Positions 26,170-34,044 of a stretch of DNA of 64,000 nucleotides are shown in pieces. The notes under the pieces were generated by a model. That model ran no database searches. It had not been told where the DNA came from and saw nothing but the letters and a program-made list of their open reading frames with translations. This DNA is from Microbacterium sp. TNHR37B (GTDB taxonomy: Bacteria; Actinomycetota; Actinomycetes; Actinomycetales; Microbacteriaceae), in NCBI RefSeq assembly GCF_001620065.1, contig NZ_LQGV01000004.1, forward strand, positions 1 through 64,000, read 5' to 3'. The stretch's first letter is position 1. Each line of letters begins with the position of its first letter. The translations under genes and the position numbers were made by a program.

Positions 26170-26795
26170 CACACGAGCGACGCGGCTCCGGAGGGAAGCT
26201 CCACGAGGCTCCCTTCGTCCACGCGCACCGACCGGCGCCCGGTCACCGTGACGGTGTGGCCGACGTCGATCCCGGCGGCCTCCAGGGCGCGGAGGAGGTC
26301 GGGGTCGCTGTCGCTCACCCGCAGGACGCGACCGGTGTGGCCGGGCGCCACCTCGTCGAGGCGCACGAACGGTTCGCGATCGACGTGACCGTCCGCGTCG
26401 GGGATGGCGTCGCCGTGCGGGTCGAACCGCGGATGACCGAGCCGGGCCGAGATGCCCTCGAGCAACCGGTCGCTGATCGCGTGCTCGAGCACCTCCGCCT
26501 CGTCGTGGACCTCGTCCCACGCGTAGCCGAACTCCCGCACCAGCCACGTCTCGATGAGGCGGTGGCGCCGGATGATCGCGGCCGCCCGCCGTTCGCCCGC
26601 GTCGGTCAGCGAGATCGGCCCGTAGGGGCGGTGCGACACGAGGTCCTGCGCCGAGAGCTTCTGGACCATCTCGGTCACCGTGGAGGGGGCCAGGCCCAGT
26701 TTCGCGGCCAGTTGCGACGGCGTGATCTTCGCCGTCTGCCACTCGGTGTGGTGGTAGATCGTCTTGAGGTAGTCGTCGATCGCAACGGAGGCCAC
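26157..26795 (-). CDS. mntR: DtxR/MntR-family metal-dependent repressor
   Basis: A 212-residue regulator. The N-terminal winged helix (VAIDDYLKTIYHHTEWQ ... ITPSQLAAKLGLAPSTVTEMVQKL) is followed by the metal-binding dimerisation region with RRHRLIETWLVREFGYAWDEVHDEAEVLEHAIS (conserved Glu, His and Asp ligands) and a C-terminal FeoA/SH3-like domain (about residues 140-212). It lies 31 bases downstream of the Mn2+ transporter gene in the same direction. Together with the palindromes at the mntH promoter, this supports an MntR role; an iron-sensing DtxR/IdeR role is less likely. Confidence 0.85.
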   Translation of the reverse strand: MASVAIDDYLKTIYHHTEWQTAKITPSQLAAKLGLAPSTVTEMVQKLSAQDLVSHRPYGPISLTDAGERRAAAIIRRHRLIETWLVREFGYAWDEVHDEAEVLEHAISDRLLEGISARLGHPRFDPHGDAIPDADGHVDREPFVRLDEVAPGHTGRVLRVSDSDPDLLRALEAAGIDVGHTVTVTGRRSVRVDEGSLVELPSGAASLVWLSA

Positions 26796-26826
26796 GCTTC
26801 AGGCTATCCGGCCCGCCACCCCCGCC

Positions 26827-28182
26827 CTATCCGCCCGTGAGCACCAGCCAGAGGAGCACCGCGTTGAGGGTGATGAGGAACGCGGACGCGACGATCCCCG
26901 CGACGGTCGTCAGACGGCGATTGCGGAACGCGCCGAGCACGTCGCGCTGAGCGGTCAGGCGCACGAGTGGCACGAGGGCGAAGGGGATCCCGAAGCTCAG
27001 CACGACCTGGCTGAGCACGAGGGCGAGTGTCGGATCGACGCCCATCGCGAGGATCGCGAGCGCCGGCACCAGCGTCACCAGCCGCCGGGCGAGGAGCGGG
27101 ACGCGCACGTGCAGGAGCCCGTGCATGATCTCCGCCCCCGCATAGGCCCCCACCGCGGTGCTGGCCAGACCGCTCGCGAGCAGGCCCACCGCGAACAGCG
27201 TGGCGACGACGACGCCGAGTCCCTCGTGCAGGGCCGCGTAGGCGCCCTCGAGGCTGTCGGTGCCGGGCACGCCGCCGAGCGCGGAGGCGGCCAGCAGCAG
27301 GATGCACAGGTTGACGGTCCCGGCGATCGCGAGCGCGATCGTGACATCCCACCGGGTCGCGCGCAGAAGTCGCGTGGTGGATCGCGTGCTCGTGTGGTCG
27401 TCGTGCGCCGGGAGGTCGCCGGGCCCTCCCGGGCGGAAGCGGTCGCGGGCGAGCGCTGAATGCGCGTAGATCGCGTGGGGCATGATGGTCGCGCCCAGGA
27501 TGGATGCCGCCAGCAGCACGGAGTCGGTGCCCTCGAACCGAGGAAGCAATCCGCCGACGACCCCGGCAGCGCTCGGCGGTGCGGCCACGACGCCGTAGGT
27601 GAACCCGATCGCGATGATCGCCATGAGGCCGATCACCACGAACTCGAAGCTGCGTGCACCCCGCCGCTGCTGGACGAGCAGGAGTGCAAGTGACACCGTG
27701 CCCGTGATCAACCCGCCCCACAGCAACGGCACGTCGAAGAGGAGCCACAGCGCCACGGCGCCGCCGATCACCTCGGCGACATCGGTGGCCATGGCGACCA
27801 GTTCCGCCTGCAGCCAGTACGCGCGTCGCGCCCAGGGGCGGCGGATGCGGGTGCCGAGCGTCTCGGCGAGGGAGCGACCGGTGACGATCCCGAGCTTCGC
27901 CGAGAGGTACTGGATGAGCCACGCCATGACGTTGCCGAGCACCACGACCCACACCAGCAGGTACCCGAAGCGCGCTCCCGCGGTCATGTTGCTCGCGACG
28001 TTCCCCGGGTCGAGGTAGGCGACCCCCGCCACCAGCGCGGGGCCGAGCAGCCACGCCACGCGGCGCGCGCCGTGGGGGTGGGCGGCGGAGGCGGCGGGAC
28101 GAGGGCCGGTGGTCGGGTGGGGGGCGTGCGCGGGCGGGGTGCTTCCGGACCGGATGCTTCCCGAGCGGGGAGATTTCGGCAT
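26827..28182 (-). CDS. mntH: Nramp-family Mn2+/H+ symporter
   Basis: A 451-residue divalent-metal importer with about eleven membrane helices. The metal-binding motif YLDPGNVASNMTAGA (DPGN, about residues 56-70) and the helix-6 ATIMPHAIYAHSAL (MPH, about 231-244) are both intact, as expected of a Mn2+ transporter. The first 40 residues are a Pro/Ser/His-rich cytoplasmic tail. The ATG at 28182 sits inside a perfect palindrome and 6 bases after a -10 box, so the transcript is probably leaderless and repressed at its own start. Confidence 0.93.
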   Translation of the reverse strand: MPKSPRSGSIRSGSTPPAHAPHPTTGPRPAASAAHPHGARRVAWLLGPALVAGVAYLDPGNVASNMTAGARFGYLLVWVVVLGNVMAWLIQYLSAKLGIVTGRSLAETLGTRIRRPWARRAYWLQAELVAMATDVAEVIGGAVALWLLFDVPLLWGGLITGTVSLALLLVQQRRGARSFEFVVIGLMAIIAIGFTYGVVAAPPSAAGVVGGLLPRFEGTDSVLLAASILGATIMPHAIYAHSALARDRFRPGGPGDLPAHDDHTSTRSTTRLLRATRWDVTIALAIAGTVNLCILLLAASALGGVPGTDSLEGAYAALHEGLGVVVATLFAVGLLASGLASTAVGAYAGAEIMHGLLHVRVPLLARRLVTLVPALAILAMGVDPTLALVLSQVVLSFGIPFALVPLVRLTAQRDVLGAFRNRRLTTVAGIVASAFLITLNAVLLWLVLTGG

Positions 28183-28189
28183 GCCGAAA
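28174..28189. promoter_or_regulatory. MntR-type operator overlapping the mntH start codon
   Basis: TTTCGGCATGCCGAAA is a perfect 16-bp palindrome whose centre contains the mntH ATG. It overlaps the probable transcription start and the edge of the -10 box (TAGGTT, 28189-28194, minus strand). Assignment to MntR rests on position and on the adjacent regulator gene. Confidence 0.65.
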
Positions 28190-28200
28190 ACCTAGCAGGA

Positions 28201-28220
28201 TTTTTCGGCGAACCGAAAAA
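28201..28220. promoter_or_regulatory. second MntR-type operator near the mntH -35 region
   Basis: TTTTTCGG-CGAA-CCGAAAAA has 8-bp arms sharing the TTTCGG...CCGAAA pattern of the downstream site. It lies 6 bases upstream of the mntH -10 box and so overlaps the spacer/-35 region. It may also affect the divergent methyltransferase promoter at 28283. Confidence 0.6.
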
Positions 28221-28282
28221 TGCTGCGAGAGAAGCGCGGACGAGGGGGACGTGCTCGCGGCCGTCGGTCGACGGCGGGCGGT

Positions 28283-28288
28283 TACGCT
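28283..28288 (+). promoter_or_regulatory. -10 box of leaderless TrmH-family promoter
   Basis: TACGCT, 6 bases before the GTG at 28295; this decides the start of the methyltransferase gene. Confidence 0.45.
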
Positions 28289-28294
28289 GACGGG

Positions 28295-28936
28295 GTGGAT
28301 GCCGCCGACTCTCCGCCCGAACCCGAGCCGCAGCTCCCGGTCGGCGTGGGCCCCTGGCCCGGCGGTCCCGACGCCTGGCCGAACGATCCCCGCTTCGATC
28401 CCGAGCTCCTCGCGCAGGGCGATCGTCGTAACGTGGTCGACCGCTACCGCTACTGGACGATGGCGGCGATCGTGGCCGACCTCGACGCGCATCGGCACGG
28501 CTTCCACGTCGCGATCGAGAACTGGCAGCACGACATGAACATCGGTTCCATCGTGCGCAGCGCCAATGCGTTCGGCGCGGCCGAGGTGCACATCATCGGA
28601 AAGCGACGGTGGAACCGGCGGGGCGCGATGGTGACCGACCGCTATCAGCACGTGCAGCACCATCCCGATGTCGCGACGTTCGTCGCCTGGGCGGAGGGGG
28701 AGGGCATCCCCGTCGTCGCGATCGACAACGTCGACGGATCGGTGCCGCTCCACGAGGCCGACCTGCCGGAACGGGCGGTCCTCCTGTTCGGTCAGGAGGG
28801 CCCGGGCCTGTCGCCGGAGGCGCTGGCGGCGGCGCGGTCCGTCGTGGAGATCACACAGTACGGATCGACGAGGTCGATCAACGCCAGTGCCGCCGCCGCG
28901 GTCGTCATGTACGAGTGGTGCCGGCGCTGGGCGTGA
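28295..28936 (+). CDS. TrmH/SpoU-family RNA 2'-O-methyltransferase
   Basis: A 213-residue SPOUT enzyme that methylates ribose 2'-OH in tRNA or rRNA with SAM. The three SpoU motifs are visible: HDMNIGSIVRSANAFGAAEVHIIG (motif 1, about residues 76-99), AVLLFGQEGPGLSPEAL (motif 2, about 161-177) and ITQYGSTRSINASAAAAVVMYEW (motif 3, about 188-210). The N-terminal 25 residues are Pro-rich. The GTG start is supported by a -10 box. The RNA target is not evident. Confidence 0.88.
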   Translation: MDAADSPPEPEPQLPVGVGPWPGGPDAWPNDPRFDPELLAQGDRRNVVDRYRYWTMAAIVADLDAHRHGFHVAIENWQHDMNIGSIVRSANAFGAAEVHIIGKRRWNRRGAMVTDRYQHVQHHPDVATFVAWAEGEGIPVVAIDNVDGSVPLHEADLPERAVLLFGQEGPGLSPEALAAARSVVEITQYGSTRSINASAAAAVVMYEWCRRWA

Positions 28937-28942
28937 GCCCGG

Positions 28943-30502
28943 TCAGCCTTCGCCGGAATCCTCGCGCGTGATCCGTTCGTCACGCGTGGCCGGGTCTTCC
29001 GGGCCCGGGCTCATCCCGCCCGCCCCGCCGAGGAAGACGCCTCCGGCGAGGGGCTGACTCGCGAACCAGCCGAACGATGCGCCGGACGCGGCATCGCCCT
29101 GCCCCTCGTCGGGCTCTGCGGAGTGCACGTCGCCGCCGAACAGGGCACGCGAGATGCCCTCCCGGCTCGCCAGCATCTCGTCGAGCGCCTGGCGCAGCCG
29201 CTCGTCGTCGACCTCTGCTCCGGCGAGCGTGGCGGCGAGCACGGCGCGACGGATCAGCTCCTTCGCAAACGACGCCGTCACCCCCTCGGCGCGTTCCGCC
29301 GCGGCGTCCAGGGCCACCCTCGACAGCGGCAGATCGGCCGCATACGTGCCCAGCAACGCCCGGCGTGCGGCGGCGTCGGGGAGGGGGATCTCGACGGCGA
29401 GGTCGACGCGGCCCGGGCGCGCGGCGAGAGCAGGTTCCAGGATGTCGGCGCGGTTGGTCGTGAGCACGAAGGCGACATCGGCGTCACCGTCGAGGCCGTC
29501 GAGCGCATCGAGCACCTCGAACAGGAGCGGCTGCAGACCGAACATGCCCCGCTCGGAGGCCACGAGGTCGACGTCTTCCAGGACGACGATCGAGGGGGCC
29601 ATGGCTCGCGCGAGCCGGGCCGCTTCGCCGATGAGGCTCAACGCGCCGCCCTGGAGGAGGACGGCGGTCGTCCCCGGGGTCTCGTGGAGCAGATGGCGGA
29701 CAGTGAGCGTCTTGCCGGTCCCCGGCGGGCCGTACAGCAGGACACCACGCTTCAGGTGCTGTCCGCGTGCGCGGAGGGCGTCGGCGTGCTGGCCGATCCC
29801 GACGACGTGATCGCGGATGCGTGACAGCACTCCCTCCGGGAGGATCACCTCGTCGGCGGTGACCGTGGGGCGTTCCAGGAACGTCATGCTGCCGATGCCC
29901 TGGCCGTACTCGCTCTGGGCGAAGGTGACCACGTTGCCGCGGACGACGCTCAGCTCGTTCATGCGCCGATGGAGCTGGGCGGCCAGGGCCGCGGTGACCT
30001 CGGCATCGGCGGTGAGGATCTCCAGCACCGCCGCCTCGCGCCCGTACATGCGGTTGGCAGCGCGCTGGAGCACGGCGACCGGAAGTCCCTCGTGCCGGAA
30101 CAGGCGCAGCCCGAAGCTGAGCACCCGGCGCGTGGCGCGGGGCCCGGTCGCGGCAGAGGCGAACTCGGGCGGCGCGTCGGCAGAGAAGGACGCATACCGG
30201 TGGCGCAGAAGGGAGGGAAGGTCTTCGTGCTGACGCTCCTGCCCTCCCGTGATCCCGTGCACCGTCGCGTCCGGGTCGTCCGCGGCGAGCGCGTCGAGAG
30301 CCAGGTCCGCGTCGACCAACCGGTGCGGCGGCAAGGGCTCGGTCAGCACGGGGAGGGTCGTCGGGTCGACGCCGAGGTGCCGCGCCACCCGTTCGCCGAC
30401 TGCCGTGAGCCGGGGCTCTCGCGCGTCGGGCATCTCGTTGAGGCGGTGGAGGAGCCGCTGCAGATCGGAGAGGAGTGCGGAGTCGCGGTCGGCCTGGTCC
30501 AT
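28943..30502 (-). CDS. AAA-family ATPase
   Basis: A 519-residue ATPase. Residues 1-240 are family-specific; the AAA module shows Walker A LLYGPPGTGKTLTVRHLL (about 257-274), Walker B PSIVVLEDVDLVASERG (about 307-323), sensor-1 FVLTTNRAD and an arginine finger in ALAARPGRVDLAVEIPLPD. The C-terminus (about 460-519) is Gly/Asp/Glu-rich and probably disordered. The ATG at 30502 has a TACGGT box 6 bases upstream. It is probably an ATP-driven remodelling factor of the spastin/VPS4-like (COG0464) class; the partner is unknown. Confidence 0.82.
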   Translation of the reverse strand: MDQADRDSALLSDLQRLLHRLNEMPDAREPRLTAVGERVARHLGVDPTTLPVLTEPLPPHRLVDADLALDALAADDPDATVHGITGGQERQHEDLPSLLRHRYASFSADAPPEFASAATGPRATRRVLSFGLRLFRHEGLPVAVLQRAANRMYGREAAVLEILTADAEVTAALAAQLHRRMNELSVVRGNVVTFAQSEYGQGIGSMTFLERPTVTADEVILPEGVLSRIRDHVVGIGQHADALRARGQHLKRGVLLYGPPGTGKTLTVRHLLHETPGTTAVLLQGGALSLIGEAARLARAMAPSIVVLEDVDLVASERGMFGLQPLLFEVLDALDGLDGDADVAFVLTTNRADILEPALAARPGRVDLAVEIPLPDAAARRALLGTYAADLPLSRVALDAAAERAEGVTASFAKELIRRAVLAATLAGAEVDDERLRQALDEMLASREGISRALFGGDVHSAEPDEGQGDAASGASFGWFASQPLAGGVFLGGAGGMSPGPEDPATRDERITREDSGEG

Positions 30503-30508
30503 GCCTCC

Positions 30509-30514
30509 ACCGTA
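30509..30514 (-). promoter_or_regulatory. -10 box of leaderless AAA ATPase promoter
   Basis: TACGGT on the minus strand, 6 bases before the ATG at 30502. Confidence 0.45.
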
Positions 30515-30569
30515 GGGGCTCCGCCCGGGCCAGACCCGGGGCGTCGGTGGAGGCCCGGGGTGCAGCGGA

Positions 30570-30650
30570 CACAACGGCGGAGGTCGCGGGCGACACGCCG
30601 AGCTGTCGGGCGGGGTCGGCGGCGTGTCGGCGCCGCGGTCCGCTGTTGTG
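30570..30650. repeat. palindromic repeat, copy D (81 bp)
   Basis: Ends are CACAACGGCGGA (30570-30581) and TCCGCTGTTGTG (30639-30650, one mismatch), with inner GACACGCCG and GGCGTGTC arms. It is 16 kb from copies A-C, so the element is dispersed and not just locally duplicated. It sits between the MATE gene's stop and the AAA ATPase's promoter. Confidence 0.72.
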
Positions 30651-30679
30651 TTCGGCCCGCGGTGCCCGGTCGGGGGTGC

Positions 30680-31999
30680 CTAGACCTGCACGTGGAGCCA
30701 CTGTGGGCGGCGGACCCGCCAGCCGAGTGTGCCCAGCCGAGCGAGCATGTACACGCCGAAGAAGCAGATCGCCAGGACGCACAGTCCCCACGATCCCGCG
30801 GGCGCCAGCACGGCGACGATCCACAGCGCGGGTGCGTAGGGGAGGAGGTTGAGGAGTCCCGCCAAGGCCAGGTACTTCGCGTCGCCGGCGCCCATGAGCA
30901 CGCCGTCGAGCACGAACACGGCCCCGCACAGCGGCTGTGCCACCGCCAGGACGAGGAGGGCGGGCTGGATGAGTGCAGCGAGGGCGGGATCGCCCGTGAA
31001 CACGATCCCGATGACTCCGGACAGGGCGGCGATCACGGCTCCGACCGCGATCCCGAACCACACGCCCCATGCGACCGTCCGGCCCACGACACGGCGGACG
31101 AACGCTTCGTCGCCCGCGCCGAGCCCGCGTCCGATGAGGGCCTGCGCGGCGATGGCGAGCGCGTCGAGCGCGAAAGCCGCGGTGGAGAAGATCGTGAAGG
31201 CCACCTGCCAGCCGGCGAGTTCCGTGGTGCCCAGTCCCGTGGCCACGGCGACGGTGGCCAGCAGCGCGACGCGCAGGGAGACCGTGCGCAGGAACAGCCA
31301 GCCGCCCGACCGCGCCGATCCGCGCACGCCGTCGCGCTGCGGCAGCACCGAGGCGGAGTGCCGGCGGGCGAGCCTGCCGATGACCAGGGCGTAGGCGCCC
31401 ACCATTCCCCATTGCGCCGCGACGGTGCCCGCGGCCGAGCCGGCGATCCCCCACCCGAACCCGTAGATGAACAGCCAGTTGAGCAGGGCGTTCGCCGCGA
31501 AGCCGACCCCGGCGATCCACAGCGGCGTCACGGTGTCCTGCATTCCCCGCAGCAGACCGGTGGCGGCGAAGACGATCAGCATCGCGGGCAGTCCCCACAT
31601 CGACAGCTGGAGGTAGATCTTGGCCTGTTCCGCGACGTCGGGGGAGGCCCCGAACATGCTGACCAGGGCGGGCGTGAGGGCGGATCCGACGACGGCGAGG
31701 AGGGCGCCGAGTCCGAGGGCGAGCCACAATCCGTCGATCCCGGCACGGACCGCGCTGGTGTGGTCGCCCGCCCCGAAGCGCCGGGCGACGGCGGGGGTGG
31801 TGGAGTAGGCGAGGAAGACCATGAGACCGACGATCGTCTGCAGCACGGCGGCCGCGATCCCGAGGCCCGCCAGCGGGACGACACCGAGGTGGCCGACGAG
31901 GGCGGCATCGACGATCAGGAAGAGCGGCTCGGCGACGAGAGCACCCAGCGCGGGAACGGCCAGACGCAGGATCTCTCGGTTGAGGGTCTGTGCGGCCAT
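30680..31999 (-). CDS. MATE-family efflux protein (DinF type)
   Basis: A 439-residue multidrug/toxin extrusion transporter with about twelve membrane helices in two six-helix halves. The N-terminal LNREILRLAVPALGALVAEPLFLIVDAALVGHLGVVPLAGLGIAAAV is the DinF-subfamily signature, with the corresponding repeat in the second half near AFALDALAIAAQALIGRGLGAGD. It probably exports cationic drugs or metabolites driven by H+ or Na+. A TAGGCT box lies 6 bases before the ATG. Confidence 0.9.
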   Translation of the reverse strand: MAAQTLNREILRLAVPALGALVAEPLFLIVDAALVGHLGVVPLAGLGIAAAVLQTIVGLMVFLAYSTTPAVARRFGAGDHTSAVRAGIDGLWLALGLGALLAVVGSALTPALVSMFGASPDVAEQAKIYLQLSMWGLPAMLIVFAATGLLRGMQDTVTPLWIAGVGFAANALLNWLFIYGFGWGIAGSAAGTVAAQWGMVGAYALVIGRLARRHSASVLPQRDGVRGSARSGGWLFLRTVSLRVALLATVAVATGLGTTELAGWQVAFTIFSTAAFALDALAIAAQALIGRGLGAGDEAFVRRVVGRTVAWGVWFGIAVGAVIAALSGVIGIVFTGDPALAALIQPALLVLAVAQPLCGAVFVLDGVLMGAGDAKYLALAGLLNLLPYAPALWIVAVLAPAGSWGLCVLAICFFGVYMLARLGTLGWRVRRPQWLHVQV

Positions 32000-32005
32000 G
32001 CCCCG

Positions 32006-32011
32006 AGCCTA
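32006..32011 (-). promoter_or_regulatory. -10 box of leaderless MATE promoter
   Basis: TAGGCT on the minus strand, 6 bases before the ATG at 31999. Confidence 0.5.
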
Positions 32012-32120
32012 GGGCTGGTGGCGGACCTCGTCGGCAGCCCCCTCCTCCACAGGGGCGCGCCCCGGGACGCGGACCCGGCCCGCGTTTAGGCTGGATGCTC
32101 GCACGTCCCCGAGGAGTCAG

Positions 32121-33989
32121 ATGTCGTTCCCGCGCGTCACGGACGTCGTCGCGCGTCTGCGGCGGCGGGTCCCGCCGTGGTTGCGCGTCGTGCTCGACAT
32201 CGCCGCGGTCGTGCTCGGCCTGGTGCTCGTCATCCGGCCGACCACCGCCCTCGATGTGCTCGCGGTGCTGCTGGGAGGCGGCATGGTGCTCACGGGCGTC
32301 GTGCAGTTCGCCGATGACGATTCGGTGTCCGACGCGCCGGCCCCCGACGAGGGGGTGTCGGAACGCGAGGCGAACCGGCGCAGCCGATGGCGACTGGTTC
32401 TCGGCGTCGTCTGGATCGCCGTCGGCGTCTTCGTGCTGCTGTGGCCCGGACTGACCGTGCGACTGGCCGCGGGGCTCGTCGGCGGGGTCCTGCTGTTCGC
32501 CGGAGCGCTCGGGGTCATCGGGGCGTTCGCGCGGGAACGCACGTGGGACCAGCGCGCCTCCGATGGCGCCTTCGGGCTCTCCGGAGTGATCTTCGGGATC
32601 GTCGCGTTCTCCTGGCCCGACATCACCCTCCTCGTCGTCGCCGTGGTCTTCGGCGCCTGGCTGCTCATGCTGGGCGTGTCGGGGCTGTGGCGGCAGTGGC
32701 GGGCGCGCCGCGCCGCGCACCATCCCGATCTCGTCCCGCGGACCGCGGGCCGGGCGCGGCGGTGGGGTCGGACGATCATCGCCATGGGAACGATCGCGCT
32801 CGCCGTGACCACCGCCGTGGTCACCACCCCCCTCCGCGAGGGATCCACGGTGGTGGACGAGTTCTACGCCGCGCCGCGCGACACCCCCGACCAGCCGGGA
32901 GCGCTGGTGCGGGCCGAACCGTTCACCCGGGACATCCCCGAGGGCGCGCGCGCCTGGCGGATCCTCTACACGACCACAGGCGTCCACGGCGAGGTGCGCG
33001 TGGCGAGCGGCCTGGTCGTCGTGCCGGTGCGGACCGAGCTCGACGGCGCGAAGGCCTGGCCGGTGATCGACTGGAACCACGGGACGACGGGGTACGCCCA
33101 GCACTGCGCGCCCTCGTTGCAGGAGCGCCCGCTGTGGTCGGGAGCGATGTACGTCACCCGCCGGGTGATCGCGGAGAGGTGGGCCATCGTCGCGCCCGAC
33201 TACATCGGTCTCGGCACCGAAGGCTCCCATCCGTACCTCGTCGGCGAGCCGAGCGCCCACGCGTCGCTCGACGCGGTGCGCGCGGCGCGTCAGCTGGAGG
33301 AAGCCGAGCTGAGCATGGCCACCGTGATCTGGGGCCACTCGCAAGGAGGGGGTGCGGCGCTGTGGGCCGGAGCGCTGGCTCCGACGTACGGGCGGGAGAT
33401 CTGGCTGCGAGGGGTGGCCGCGTTGGCACCGGCCAGCGATCCACTCGCCCTCGTCCAGCGCGTCACCAACGTCACGGGAGGCAGCATCTTCGCCTCCTTC
33501 GCCTTCGAGGCGTACGCCAAGACCTATCCGGACGTCAGCTATCGCGACTACATCCGACCCGGTGCCGAGACGTTCTTGCGGGAGATGGCGCAGCGCTGTC
33601 TGTCCGACCCCGGCACCATCGTCTCGGTGGTCGCGGCGCTGAGCATGGGCGCCGACCTCGGGGTGTTCGCGACCGACCCGACCACCGGAGCCCTCGGCCG
33701 TCGACTCGTGGAGAACACGGCGCCGTTGACGATCGACGCGCCGCTGTTCATCGGCCAGGGGGGAGCGGACTCCGTCGTCGTGACGAGCACCCAGACGGCG
33801 TTCGTGAACCGGATGTGCGCGGCAGGGCAGCAGGTCGACTACCGCGTGTACGCGGGCTTCGAGCATGCCGCGGTCGTGGAAGGCTACTCGCCGCTGATCC
33901 CCGAGCTGTTCGCCTGGACGCGTGCGCGCTTCGACGGCGAACCCCTCCCCGACACCGGCTGCACCCGCACCGACGTCCCCGCTCGGTAG
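32121..33989 (+). CDS. DUF308 (HdeD-like) membrane domain fused to a LIP-type lipase
   Basis: A 622-residue protein in two parts. Residues 1-205 hold six short membrane helices in two DUF308/HdeD-like repeats (LDIAAVVLGLVLVIRPTTALDVLAVLLGGGMVLTG and the second copy near GVVWIAVGVFVLLWPGLTVRLAAGLVGG). A seventh helix (about 216-236) leads to an alpha/beta hydrolase of the secretory-lipase (LIP) type with nucleophile motif WGHSQGGGAALW (Ser about 401) and a C-terminal FEHAAVV His. The hydrolase is probably extracytoplasmic and membrane-tethered. GAGGAG precedes the ATG. The domain combination is unusual. Confidence 0.8.
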   Translation: MSFPRVTDVVARLRRRVPPWLRVVLDIAAVVLGLVLVIRPTTALDVLAVLLGGGMVLTGVVQFADDDSVSDAPAPDEGVSEREANRRSRWRLVLGVVWIAVGVFVLLWPGLTVRLAAGLVGGVLLFAGALGVIGAFARERTWDQRASDGAFGLSGVIFGIVAFSWPDITLLVVAVVFGAWLLMLGVSGLWRQWRARRAAHHPDLVPRTAGRARRWGRTIIAMGTIALAVTTAVVTTPLREGSTVVDEFYAAPRDTPDQPGALVRAEPFTRDIPEGARAWRILYTTTGVHGEVRVASGLVVVPVRTELDGAKAWPVIDWNHGTTGYAQHCAPSLQERPLWSGAMYVTRRVIAERWAIVAPDYIGLGTEGSHPYLVGEPSAHASLDAVRAARQLEEAELSMATVIWGHSQGGGAALWAGALAPTYGREIWLRGVAALAPASDPLALVQRVTNVTGGSIFASFAFEAYAKTYPDVSYRDYIRPGAETFLREMAQRCLSDPGTIVSVVAALSMGADLGVFATDPTTGALGRRLVENTAPLTIDAPLFIGQGGADSVVVTSTQTAFVNRMCAAGQQVDYRVYAGFEHAAVVEGYSPLIPELFAWTRARFDGEPLPDTGCTRTDVPAR

Positions 33990-34031
33990 CGCGCGGGGAG
34001 ATCGGCCCGGAACGGCGTCGCCGCGGACGCC

Positions 34032-34037
34032 TATCCT
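34032..34037 (+). promoter_or_regulatory. -10 box of M13 peptidase promoter
   Basis: TATCCT, 7 bases before the ATG at 34045. GGAAGG also precedes the ATG but is only 1 base away, too close for a good ribosome-binding site. Confidence 0.4.
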
Positions 34038-34044
34038 GGAAGGC

